64,000 nt of DNA from RYN-230 sp963713815 (GTDB taxonomy: Bacteria > Actinomycetota > Actinomycetes > Streptosporangiales > Streptosporangiaceae): NCBI GenBank assembly GCA_963713815.1, contig CAVQNH010000017.1:68442-132441 (forward strand), written 5' to 3'. The notes beneath the pieces are model-generated. The model saw only the letters and a program-made list of their open reading frames with translations. It was not told the origin of the DNA and did not search any database. Below are positions 26,224-36,948 of this stretch, one piece after another. The position numbers and the translations under genes were made by a program. Numbering within the stretch: position 1 is the stretch's first letter; every line of letters starts with the position of its first letter.

Positions 26224-26800
26224 GGGTCCAGTCTCGCGCCCCAATATCGGTTGCGCGGGGCAACCGGGAACGGCACCCTGGGGCGCATGGAGGCGAGCGA
26301 CGTCCGGATCCGGCGGGCGCACCCCGACGAGTGGGCCACGGTCCGCGACGTACGGCTGGCCGCCCTGGCCGACACCCCTGACGCGTTCGCCTCGACCCTG
26401 AGCCGCGAGGCCCGGCGCAGCGAGCCGCAGTGGCGGTCCCGGATCCGGACCTGGCCCTGGTTCCTGGCCTGGCGCGCCGGGGCACCAGCCGGGCTGGTCG
26501 CGGCCGTGCCCGACCAGCCCGCCAGCAGCCCGCCGGCCGCCGGCCGGCGCGGATGGCATCTCGTGTCCATGTGGGTCAGCCCGCAGGCCCGCGGCGGCGG
26601 CGTGGCCGACCTGCTGGTCGGGGCGGTCCTGGATTACGCTGCGGCGGCCGGGGCGCCCCGGGTGACCCTGTGGGTGGCCCTCGGCAACGCCCGCGCCCGC
26701 GCGTTCTACCGGCGGATGGGCTTCGCCCCCACGGGCAGGCAGCAGGTCTACCCCCGGGCCGGGGCGGCCCCGCTGGATGAGGAGGAGCTCGCCCGGCCGG

Positions 26801-28036
<1,236 letters not shown>

Positions 28037-28205
28037 GCAGGACAGCGCCTCGGCGGCGGGCCCGTGCAGCAGCCCGGTGGCGTCTGTGGCGGACAGTGCG
28101 TGGTCCCTTCACGGCGGCTGGCCCGGCTCCCTTGGCCCGGCTCATTTAGCCCGGTTCGCTGCGGGTCGCTCAACGAAAGTGGCCGGGCCTGGCAGGATAG
28201 CCGGG

Positions 28206-29108
28206 GTGGGATCGCTAATGCTGCTGGACACCGCCTCGCTGTACTACCGCGCCTTCTACGGCGTCCCGGACACGCTGACCGCCCCGGACGGGACCCCGGT
28301 CAACGCGGTCCGCGGGCTACTGGACATGATCGCCCGGCTGGTCCGGGGCCGGTCACCCGCAGCCCTGATCGCCTGCATGGACGCGGACTGGCGGCCAGCC
28401 TTCCGGGTCGCCGCGGTGCCGTCGTACAAATCGCACCGGGCCCGGCCGGACGGCACCGAGGAAGCCCCGCCCGCGCTCACCGCGCAGATCCCGGTGATCG
28501 AGGACGTGCTCGCCGCCCTCGGCCTGGCCACGGCCGCCGCCCCCGGCTACGAGGCGGACGACGTGATCGGCACGCTCACCGCGCGGGGCGGCGGCCCGGT
28601 CGAGATCGTCACCGGGGACCGCGACCTGTTCCAGCTGGTAGACGACGAGCGGCCGGTCCGGGTCATCTACACGGTCCGCGGGCTGGCCAAGCTGGACGTG
28701 GTGGACGAGGCCGCGGTGACCGCCCGCTACGGGATCCCCGGCCGCGCTTACGCCGACTTCGCGGTGCTCCGCGGCGACCCCAGCGATGGCCTGCCCGGCG
28801 TGCCCGGCGTGGGCGACAAGACGGCCGCCGCGCTGGTGCAGGCGTTCGGCGGGATCGGGGCCATCCTCGACGCCCTGGACCGGGGGCACGGCGGGTTTCC
28901 CAAGGGCAGCCGCCCCAAGCTGGCCGCCGCCCGGGACTACCTGGACGCCGCCATCCCCGTCGTGCGGGTAGCGCCCGACGCGCCGGTCCCGGAGGTGGCG
29001 GGCCGGCTGCCGGTCAGCGCCGCCGACCCGGACCGGCTGGCCGCCCTGGACGCCCGCTGGGACCTGGGCTCCTCCCTCCGCCGGGCCGCCAGCGTGCTCG
29101 CGGGCTAG
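28206..29108 (+). CDS. 5'-3' exonuclease (polymerase I FEN-domain protein)
   Basis: This is a stand-alone flap endonuclease/5' nuclease of about 300 aa. It starts at GTG 28206 (or ATG 28218) with MLLDTASLYYRAFYGVPD, followed by the metal-binding acidic residues in CMDADWRPAFR, YEADDVIGTL and VTGDRDLFQLV, and the helix-hairpin-helix DGLPGVPGVGDKTAAALVQAFGG. All elements of the FEN domain of DNA polymerase I are present and the polymerase domain is absent. It probably removes RNA primers or flaps. It is divergent from the permease gene with a 169-bp gap. Confidence 0.92.
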   Translation: MGSLMLLDTASLYYRAFYGVPDTLTAPDGTPVNAVRGLLDMIARLVRGRSPAALIACMDADWRPAFRVAAVPSYKSHRARPDGTEEAPPALTAQIPVIEDVLAALGLATAAAPGYEADDVIGTLTARGGGPVEIVTGDRDLFQLVDDERPVRVIYTVRGLAKLDVVDEAAVTARYGIPGRAYADFAVLRGDPSDGLPGVPGVGDKTAAALVQAFGGIGAILDALDRGHGGFPKGSRPKLAAARDYLDAAIPVVRVAPDAPVPEVAGRLPVSAADPDRLAALDARWDLGSSLRRAASVLAG

Positions 29109-29187
29109 CTCCGCCGGTGAAGCGGGCGGGTCCGCAGGACCCGCTCCCCGGCCGGACCGGTGCCCGGCCGGGCGCGCCCCGGATGAG

Positions 29188-30066
29188 CTAGAGGACCCGG
29201 AGGGCGACCAGGCAGGTGTCGTCCTCGGAGTCGGTGGAGCTGAGGGCCTCCAGCACCGCGTTGATCAGGTGTTCCGGATCGCCGATGCCCGCGGCCGCCC
29301 GGGCCAGCGTGGCGAGCCCTTCGTCCAGCGGCCGGTCCCGGCGCTCCACCAGGCCGTCGCTGTAGAGCAGCAGGACGTCGCCGGCCTCCAGGGTGACCGT
29401 CATCGCGTCGTAGCTGCCCCGCCCCGCGCCGAGCAGGATCCCGGCCGGCTGCCCCAGGGGGCGCGCGGTGGCCCCGCGGACCAGCAGCGGCGGGGGGTGC
29501 CCGGCCTGGGCCCAGGTGAGCCGGCGGGTGGCCGGGTCGAAGTAGCCGGCCACCACCGAGGCGGTGTGCTCCGGGGCCACGTGGTGCACCAGGTCGTTCA
29601 GCCAGCCCACCAGGAGCTCGGGCGGGGCACCGGTGATGGCCAGGCCGGCCAGCGCCCCGCGCAGCCGGGCCATGCCCGCCGCCGCGTCCAGGCCGTGGCC
29701 GGCCACGTCGCCGATGGCCAGCAGGACATCGCCCGGCGGCATCTCGGCCGTGATGTACCAGTCGCCGCCGACCCGGCTGTCCGCGGACGCGGGCAGGTAG
29801 CGGACTACCGCGCGGAGGCCGGGCAGGTCGAACGGGGCCTCGTGCAGCGGGAGGATGGCCCGCTGCAGCTCCAGGGTGACGTGGCGTTCCTGCAGTAATG
29901 CGGCGGCCAGCGCCGTGGGGTCACCGGGGGCTCGCTCACTGTTACGCGGGCGCAGCGTGTACGGACCCGATGCGGCCGCGAACGCGGATCGGGCGGCGGC
30001 ACGGTCGAGGCCGGCCGGCGCGCCTGGCTCCAGGGGAGCCGGGGAACTAACGATTTCAGGAGTCAT
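29188..30066 (-). CDS. PPM-type (SpoIIE-like) protein serine phosphatase
   Basis: The 292-aa protein has a short N-terminal region and a SpoIIE/RsbU phosphatase domain. Metal-binding motifs are visible in SRVGGDWYITAEMPPGDVLLAIGDVAGHGLDAA and near the end in GDVLLLYSDGLVERRDRPLDEG and DSEDDTCLVALRVL. QRAILPLHEAPFDLPGLRAVVRYLPAS is typical of stand-alone RsbU-like proteins. Such phosphatases dephosphorylate anti-anti-sigma factors. No sensor domain or partner kinase is nearby. Start ATG 30066 follows a TATGAA sequence at 5 bases, so it may be leaderless. Confidence 0.93.
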   Translation of the reverse strand: MTPEIVSSPAPLEPGAPAGLDRAAARSAFAAASGPYTLRPRNSERAPGDPTALAAALLQERHVTLELQRAILPLHEAPFDLPGLRAVVRYLPASADSRVGGDWYITAEMPPGDVLLAIGDVAGHGLDAAAGMARLRGALAGLAITGAPPELLVGWLNDLVHHVAPEHTASVVAGYFDPATRRLTWAQAGHPPPLLVRGATARPLGQPAGILLGAGRGSYDAMTVTLEAGDVLLLYSDGLVERRDRPLDEGLATLARAAAGIGDPEHLINAVLEALSSTDSEDDTCLVALRVL

Positions 30067-30206
30067 CGCCGTTCATATCGTGAGCTGAGGTACACCAAGA
30101 GTGATGCATGCGGGGTACTCCTGTCTAGATGCGGACAGGCTCCCGCGCTGACCGGGCGGCGGTGCACCGTCAACGTCGGCAAACACCCCGTGGTTAGATG
30201 GCCCCC

Positions 30207-30260
30207 ATGCAGACCTGGCATGCACTTCCCCCGGTTCGACCAGGCGGGTTCCATGGCTAG
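30207..30260 (+). CDS. Possible 17-codon leader peptide upstream of the M24 peptidase
   Basis: ATG 30207 stands 7 bases after TTAGAT (30194-30199) and opens a short frame coding MQTWHALPPVRPGGFHG, ending at TAG 30258-30260, which overlaps the ATG of the peptidase gene at 30253. The peptide contains PPVRP, and the downstream gene is an Xaa-Pro-type peptidase. This could be a translated leader, but third-position GC is low and it may be chance. Confidence 0.25.
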   Translation: MQTWHALPPVRPGGFHG

Positions 30261-31274
30261 CGGGCCGGCCGCCGCCACGACAGAACTATATCCAGCGGAG
30301 CGCCTGCGGCTGGCGGCGGACGCCACCGGGGCGGCGGGCCTGGGCGCCCTGCTGCTCACCCCCGGGCCGGATCTGCGCTACGTGACGGGCTACGACGCCC
30401 AGCAGCTGGAACGGCTCACCTGCCTCGCGGTACCCGCGAACGGGGACCCGTTCCTGGTGGTGCCGCGGCTGGAACTGCCCGCCGCGCAGGCCTCGCCGGC
30501 CGGGCGGTTCGGCCTGGAGATGATTCCCTGGGACGAGACGGACGACCCGTATGCGCTGGTCGCTGGCCGGCTCGGCCTGGTGTCGTCGGTGGGCCTGGCC
30601 GACCGGATGTGGGCCATGATGGTGCTCCGCTTCCGCGCCGCGCTGCCCGCGGCCCGGCAGGGCCTGGCCAGTGCGGCGCTGCGCGGCCTCCGGTCGCGGA
30701 AGACCCCGGCCGAGGTGGCCGCGCTCCGGGAGGCCGGGGCGGCCATCGACCGGGTGCACGCGGCCATGCCGGGCTGGCTGCGGCCGGGCCGGACCGAACT
30801 GGAGGTCGCGGCGGACGTGGCCGCGGCGATCAGCGAGGCAGGCCACGTCCGGGCGGATTTCGTGATCATCGCGTCCGGGCCGAACGCGGCCAGCCCGCAC
30901 CACGAGCCGTCCGCCCGGGTGCTCCAGCCCGGTGACGCCGTCGTGGTGGACATCGGCGGCACCATGCCCAGCGGGTACTGCTCGGACTGCACCCGCGTCT
31001 ACGCGATCGGCGGCCCGCCCGGGGAGTTCCTCCGCTACTACGGGGTGCTGCGCGACGCCCAGGAGGCGGCGTGCGGGGCGGTCCGGCCCGGCGTCACCGC
31101 CGAGGCGGTCGACGCCGCCGCCCGGGTGCCCATCACCGAGGCCGGGTACGGGCCCGAGTTCGTGCACCGGACCGGCCACGGGATCGGGCTGGAGACCCAC
31201 GAGGACCCGTACATCGTGGCGGGCAATGCCGAGCCGCTGGAGCCCGGCATGGCCTTTTCCATCGAGCCCGGCAT

Positions 31275-32730
<1,456 letters not shown>

Positions 32731-32861
32731 CGGCGCGCGCTCCGTTGCTTTCCGGGGCACCGCTCCGCTGCAGTGCCGTTCCGGGGGCTCCCGGGCCTGG
32801 CGTGGCCGCGGTGAGCGCGGTGCCGCCTGTGGCCCTGTTTCCCCTTCGTGCGCGCAGCGTA

Positions 32862-32883
32862 TCCGGATTACCCGTCCGGATTA
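32862..32883. promoter_or_regulatory. Direct repeat TCCGGATTA in the ugpC-lrp divergent region
   Basis: TCCGGATTA occurs at 32862-32870 and 32875-32883, 13 bases apart, each holding the palindrome TCCGGA. It lies between the ugpC-type gene and the Lrp-family gene and could be a regulator site. The 250-bp gap holds no gene. Confidence 0.35.
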
Positions 32884-32980
32884 AGACCGGATGACGTCCT
32901 GTTACCTGAGCGTAAAGCCCGTTATCAGGCCGTTACGATCCAGGAGGCGCGGCCGGCTGGTTGCGGAATACCGTAACGGG

Positions 32981-33493
32981 GTGGAAGACATCGACCGCAA
33001 GATCGTCTCACTGCTGGGCCTCGACGGCCGGATCAGCTTCACCGAGCTGTCGCGGCAGACCGGGCTCTCGGTATCCGCGACGCACCAGCGGGTCCGCCGG
33101 CTGGAGCGGCGCGGGGTGATCAAGGGGTATGCAGCCATGATCGACCCGGCCGCGGCGGGCCTGCCGCTGACCGCGTTCATCTCCATCAAGCCGTTCGACC
33201 CGGCGGCCCCGGACGACGCCCCCGAGCGGCTGGCCCACCTGCCGGCCATCGAGGCCTGCCACAGCGTGGCGGGCGACGAGAACTACATTCTCAAGGTCCG
33301 GGTGGCCTCGCCGACCGCGCTGGAGGACCTGCTGCAGCAGATCCGGGCCTGCGCGGGGGTGTCGACGCGGACCACCATCGTGCTCAGCACGCCCTACGAG
33401 AACCGCCCCCCGGACCTGGAGCACTCCGCGCAGATCGACGGCGTGGCCGAGAACGGCGACCCCGAGGCTCCCGAGGCGGAGGGCGTCGGCTGA
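32981..33493 (+). CDS. Lrp/AsnC family transcriptional regulator
   Basis: The 170-aa protein starts at GTG with MEDIDRKIVSLLGLDGRISFTELSRQTGLSVSATHQRVRRLERRGVIKGYAAMIDP, the usual Lrp HTH of about 60 residues, followed by the RAM ligand-binding domain (LPLTAFISIKPF, IEACHSVAGDENYILKVRVAS) that binds amino acids in this family. A CTG codon at 32957 has an AGGAGG site 9 bases upstream and would add eight residues, so the start is not certain. It is divergent from the ugpC-type gene and convergent with the tetR-type gene. Confidence 0.9.
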   Translation: MEDIDRKIVSLLGLDGRISFTELSRQTGLSVSATHQRVRRLERRGVIKGYAAMIDPAAAGLPLTAFISIKPFDPAAPDDAPERLAHLPAIEACHSVAGDENYILKVRVASPTALEDLLQQIRACAGVSTRTTIVLSTPYENRPPDLEHSAQIDGVAENGDPEAPEAEGVG

Positions 33494-34114
33494 TCAGCCG
33501 GCCGGCTCAGCCCGTGGTGCCGCCCCGCTGCGCAGCCCGTCGAGCATCACGGTCAGCAGCCGCTGGGCCTGGTCGGAATGGGAGGACGGGTACTCGCAGG
33601 CGACCGAGATCGCATGCGACAGCTTCAGCAGGTCGGTCACGTCCACGTCGGAGCGTATCTCGCCCGCCTCCTGGGCCCGGGCCAGCAGCGGCACCACGGC
33701 TTCCCGGACCATGGCGCTGCACGAGCTGACCACCTCATTGTTCTTGCCGCCCAGGGACGACATCATCGAGATGGTCAGGTTCCGCTTGGTCGAGGCGAAG
33801 GCGACCAGCGCCTCCAGCCAGCGCCTCAGCGCCACGCTGGGCCGGCCGTCTGCCGCCTCGCCCGAGTATTCCTCCGCCCGGGCGCACAGCGCCTCGACCT
33901 GGCTGCGGTAGACGGCCTCGAGCAGGGCCTGGCGGGTCGGGAAGTGCCGGTACAGGGTGCCGATCCCGACCCCGGCGCGGCGGGCGATCTCATCCAGGGA
34001 CGCGTCATCGGCCCCGTGCTCGGCGAACGCCGCCAGGGCGGCCTCGATCAGCCGCTGCCGGTTACGCCGCGCATCGGCCCGCATGGCCCCCGCGGGAGGG
34101 CTGGTCGCGCTCAT
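33494..34114 (-). CDS. TetR family transcriptional regulator
   Basis: This 206-aa repressor-type protein has an N-terminal HTH (RQRLIEAALAAFAEHGADDASLDEIARRAGVGIGTLYRHFPTRQALLEAVY) and a helical ligand-binding part. It starts at ATG 34114 (MSATSPP). It is divergent from a DHA2-type efflux pump, and two inverted repeats with CGGAG/CTCCG arms lie between them. This is the usual TetR-pump layout and it probably represses the pump and itself. Its leader contains T-rich repeats (34130-34200). Confidence 0.92.
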   Translation of the reverse strand: MSATSPPAGAMRADARRNRQRLIEAALAAFAEHGADDASLDEIARRAGVGIGTLYRHFPTRQALLEAVYRSQVEALCARAEEYSGEAADGRPSVALRRWLEALVAFASTKRNLTISMMSSLGGKNNEVVSSCSAMVREAVVPLLARAQEAGEIRSDVDVTDLLKLSHAISVACEYPSSHSDQAQRLLTVMLDGLRSGAAPRAEPAG

Positions 34115-34129
34115 CCGAACCACTCTGCC

Positions 34130-34200
34130 TCAAACACTGGTCCTAAAAAACACTGGGCCTAAAAAACACCGGACCTCAAAAAACCGTTCTGCCTCAAACG
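34130..34200 (-). repeat. Imperfect 16-17-bp repeats with poly-T tracts in the tetR leader
   Basis: On the minus strand, four related units with AGG-CC-(A/G)GTGTTT are followed by T runs of three to six. They stand between the TetR operators and the tetR ATG. Low GC here contrasts with the surroundings. Confidence 0.7.
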
Positions 34201-34264
34201 GATCGTCCCAGGCATCTCCGCCGCACCCTGCCCTGGAGTGGGCGGGAAAAACCGGGTTGCTAAG

Positions 34265-34303
34265 CGGAGCCTGCCTCCGTATAGTAATCGGAGTCGGTCT
34301 CCG
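34265..34303. promoter_or_regulatory. Twin inverted repeats, probable TetR operator, with a -10-like box
   Basis: CGGAG-5-CTCCG occurs at 34265-34279 and again at 34289-34303, 24 bases centre to centre, and TATAGT lies between them (34280-34285). The pair is placed for repression of both the pump gene (start 34359) and the tetR-type gene (start 34114). Confidence 0.6.
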
Positions 34304-34358
34304 AATAATCCGCAGACTACCTCGCATCGTCCCAGGACTCCACTTCCGGGAGACAACT

Positions 34359-35885
34359 GTGCCTTCTTCCTCCTCCGCGTCCGCCGCCGTGGCGCTGCGC
34401 CGCCCGGGCCGGTCCCGGCCCCGCGGCCATCGCGGCCTGGCGCTGGTCATCATGCTGTCCGCCCAGCTCATGATCATCCTTGACCTGACCGTGGTGAACA
34501 TCGCGCTGCCGCACATCCAGACTGGCCTGCACTTCTCCGCGGCCGGCCTGTCCTGGGTGCTGAACGCCTACACGCTCACGTTCGGCGGCCTGCTGCTGCT
34601 CGGCGGCCGGGCTGGCGACATCCTGGGCCGGCGGCGCATGTTCCTGGCCGGGATCGCCCTGTTCACCGTCTCGTCGCTGGCGGGCGGCCTGGCCACCACG
34701 GCCTGGTGGCTGCTCACGGCCCGCGCCCTGCAGGGCGTCGGCGGGGCGCTGGCCTCGCCCGCGGTGCTGGCCCTCGTCGTGGGGAGCTTCCCGGAGGGCC
34801 GTGAGCGGACCCGGGCGCTCAGCATCTACTCCGCCGTGGCCATGGGCGGCGCCTCGCTCGGCCTGGTGCTCGGCGGCGTTATCACCGAGTGGGCGTCCTG
34901 GCGGTGGGTGCTGTTCGTCAACGTGCCGGTCGGGATCGCCGTGCTCGCCGTGACGCCGCTGTTCATCACCGAGTCGCCGCGCCAGCCGGGCCGGTTCGAC
35001 CTGACCGGGGCGATCACCTCCATCACCGGCATGACCGCGCTGGTCTACGCGTTCATCCGCGCGGCCTCGAACGGCTGGGGTGACCGCCTCACCCTGGCCG
35101 CCTTCGCGGTGGCCGCGGTGATGCTCGGCGCCTTCCTGCTCACCGAATCCCGGGCCCGCCAGCCGATCACCCCGCTGCGGCTGTTCACCAGCCCGGCCCG
35201 GGCCGGCTCGTACCTGGCGCGGCTGCTGCTCGTCGCGGGGATGTTCGGGATGTTCTTCTTCCTGACCCAGTTCGTCCAGGACATCCTCGGGTTCAGCCCG
35301 CTGGCCGCCGGGTTCGCGTTCCTGCCCATGACGCTCACCGTGTTCGGGGTGTCCCGGGCGGCGCCGCGGCTGCTGCCCCGGTTCGGCGCGACCCGGCTGA
35401 TGGTGGCGGGGATGCTGCCGGTCATCGGCGGGATGGCGTGGCTGGCCCAGGTCTCCGCGCAGACCACCTACCTCGGGGGCGTCCTCGGGCCGATGCTGCT
35501 CATCGGCGCCGGGATGGGCGTGGTGTTCGTCCCGCTGACCATCGTGTCGCTGGCCGGGGTGGCGCCTGCGGACTCGGGTGCGGCCTCCAGCATGGTCAAC
35601 GTCATGCAGCAGGTCGGCGGCTCGCTGGGTCTGGCCATCCTGGTCACCGTGTTCGGCACCGCCTACCGCGACGAGGCCCGGCACCTGGGCCCCGCGGCGA
35701 GCCGGGCGGGTGCCGCCCATCAGCTGCTCATTCACGGCATGTCCGCGGCCTTCACCGTGGCGGCCATCTTCGACGTGTGCGTGCTGCTGGTGATCCTGCT
35801 GACCAGCCGGACCAGGCCCGCGCCGCAGCCTCAGGCTGAGGACCGGCCGGCCGCCGCGGCCACCCCGCTCAGCACGCCACGGTGA
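34359..35885 (+). CDS. DHA2-family MFS drug efflux transporter
   Basis: The 508-aa protein has 14 predicted transmembrane segments. Family motifs are the N-terminal LVIMLSAQLMIILDLTVVNIALPHIQTGLHFSAAGLSWVLNAYTLTFGGLLLLGGRAGDILGRRRMF (motif D1 and motif A) and motif C region GGASLGLVLGGVITEWASWRWVLFVNVPVGI. It would export drugs or other lipophilic molecules with proton antiport. GTG 34359 was chosen as the start before SSSASAAVALRRPGRSRPRGHRG; a longer frame crosses the operators and tetR. It is divergent from the TetR gene. Confidence 0.93.
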   Translation: MPSSSSASAAVALRRPGRSRPRGHRGLALVIMLSAQLMIILDLTVVNIALPHIQTGLHFSAAGLSWVLNAYTLTFGGLLLLGGRAGDILGRRRMFLAGIALFTVSSLAGGLATTAWWLLTARALQGVGGALASPAVLALVVGSFPEGRERTRALSIYSAVAMGGASLGLVLGGVITEWASWRWVLFVNVPVGIAVLAVTPLFITESPRQPGRFDLTGAITSITGMTALVYAFIRAASNGWGDRLTLAAFAVAAVMLGAFLLTESRARQPITPLRLFTSPARAGSYLARLLLVAGMFGMFFFLTQFVQDILGFSPLAAGFAFLPMTLTVFGVSRAAPRLLPRFGATRLMVAGMLPVIGGMAWLAQVSAQTTYLGGVLGPMLLIGAGMGVVFVPLTIVSLAGVAPADSGAASSMVNVMQQVGGSLGLAILVTVFGTAYRDEARHLGPAASRAGAAHQLLIHGMSAAFTVAAIFDVCVLLVILLTSRTRPAPQPQAEDRPAAAATPLSTPR

Positions 35886-36708
35886 CCGGGCGGACGGGAA
35901 GCCCGGCCGGGAACGCCGCGCCCGCGGGCATGATGGCGGCGGTGCCGCCGTAGCGCAGGGCCGCGTCGGGCAGGGCATCGGCGGGGGTGGCCACCACCGT
36001 CGCGCCCTGGAGCAGGGCCAGGTCGAGGAGGACCGTGTACTCGCGGGCACAGCCGTCCGGCGGCGCGGCCAGCACCACGTCGCTGCCGCTCACTGGCGCC
36101 GGGGCCGCCAGCCGGGCGAGCTCCGCGGCGAGCTGGGCGTGAGTCACCGGAGTGGCCTGCAGCCCGCCGCCCGGCCGGGCCACGTACGGCATCAGGCCGA
36201 GGTCCGCCGGGCCGGCCGCGGCCGGCGGCTGCAGCCCGCGGGACAGCAGTGACCAGAACGGCACGGTGCCCGGCGCCTCGTCGAACGAGATGACCTGCCG
36301 GACCCACGACCCGTCCGCCGCGCTCAGCGCGGCGGGCACCAGCGGGTCCGCGGTGACGAGCAGCCGGGCGCCGCAGTCGGTGAGCTGCCCGGCCATCGTG
36401 GCTATCGTGCTGGCCGCGCCGATCGGAGACGGCACCCCACCGGCCGCCCTGATCGCATGCACGGCCAGCACGTAGCTCACGGCGTCGGGGACGTAGACCC
36501 CGACGACGTCCTGGGAGCGCAGGCCGCGCCAGGCCAGCCCGGCCGCGGCGGTCTGCAGCGCCGCCGCCAGGCCCGCGTGGCTGAGCGTTGCCCCCGGCCA
36601 CGCGGCTGTCCCGCCCACCAGGGCCGGGTGCTCCCCGCGCGCCGACGACAGGCCCACCAGCCGCTGGGTCACGGTGGTGTGAGGGGCTGGCATGTCCGTC
36701 ACCGTCAT
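35869..36708 (-). CDS. Truncated adenylation-domain (ANL/AMP-binding) protein
   Basis: The 279-aa product aligns with the N-terminal part of acyl-CoA synthetases: ALVGGTAAWPGATLSHAGLAAALQTAAAGLAWRGLRSQDVVGVYVPDAVSYVLAVHAIRAAGGVPSPIGAASTIATMAGQLTDCGARLLVTA. Where active enzymes have a Ser/Thr/Gly-rich P-loop, here the text reads VARPGGGLQATPVTHAQL, and the A5-A10 core plus the C-terminal lid domain are missing. It is therefore probably catalytically inactive. It may be a remnant or a regulator-like partner. It ends 17 bases inside the convergent pump gene; an AfsR/LuxR-type regulator gene lies upstream in the same direction. Confidence 0.65.
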   Translation of the reverse strand: MTVTDMPAPHTTVTQRLVGLSSARGEHPALVGGTAAWPGATLSHAGLAAALQTAAAGLAWRGLRSQDVVGVYVPDAVSYVLAVHAIRAAGGVPSPIGAASTIATMAGQLTDCGARLLVTADPLVPAALSAADGSWVRQVISFDEAPGTVPFWSLLSRGLQPPAAAGPADLGLMPYVARPGGGLQATPVTHAQLAAELARLAAPAPVSGSDVVLAAPPDGCAREYTVLLDLALLQGATVVATPADALPDAALRYGGTAAIMPAGAAFPAGLPVRPVTVAC

Positions 36709-36948
36709 CCGTGCCCTTTCTTCCCAGGCTCCTCCGGCCATCCCCCTCCTGACGGCCGGAGGAGCCTTGGCTCTGCGTCCGGCAGCCCCGGGAAGCCCTG
36801 CGCGGGCCCCCATGCCGCGCATGACTTGCCGGAACTCTGTGGATGACCTTACGTATGTACGGGCCAGGTCCACATGCGCCGAACTATGCAGTGCCGTGTG
36901 TATTTCGGTGCCGCAGCGGCGGCGGATGGGTATGTAGGCCGGCTTTTC

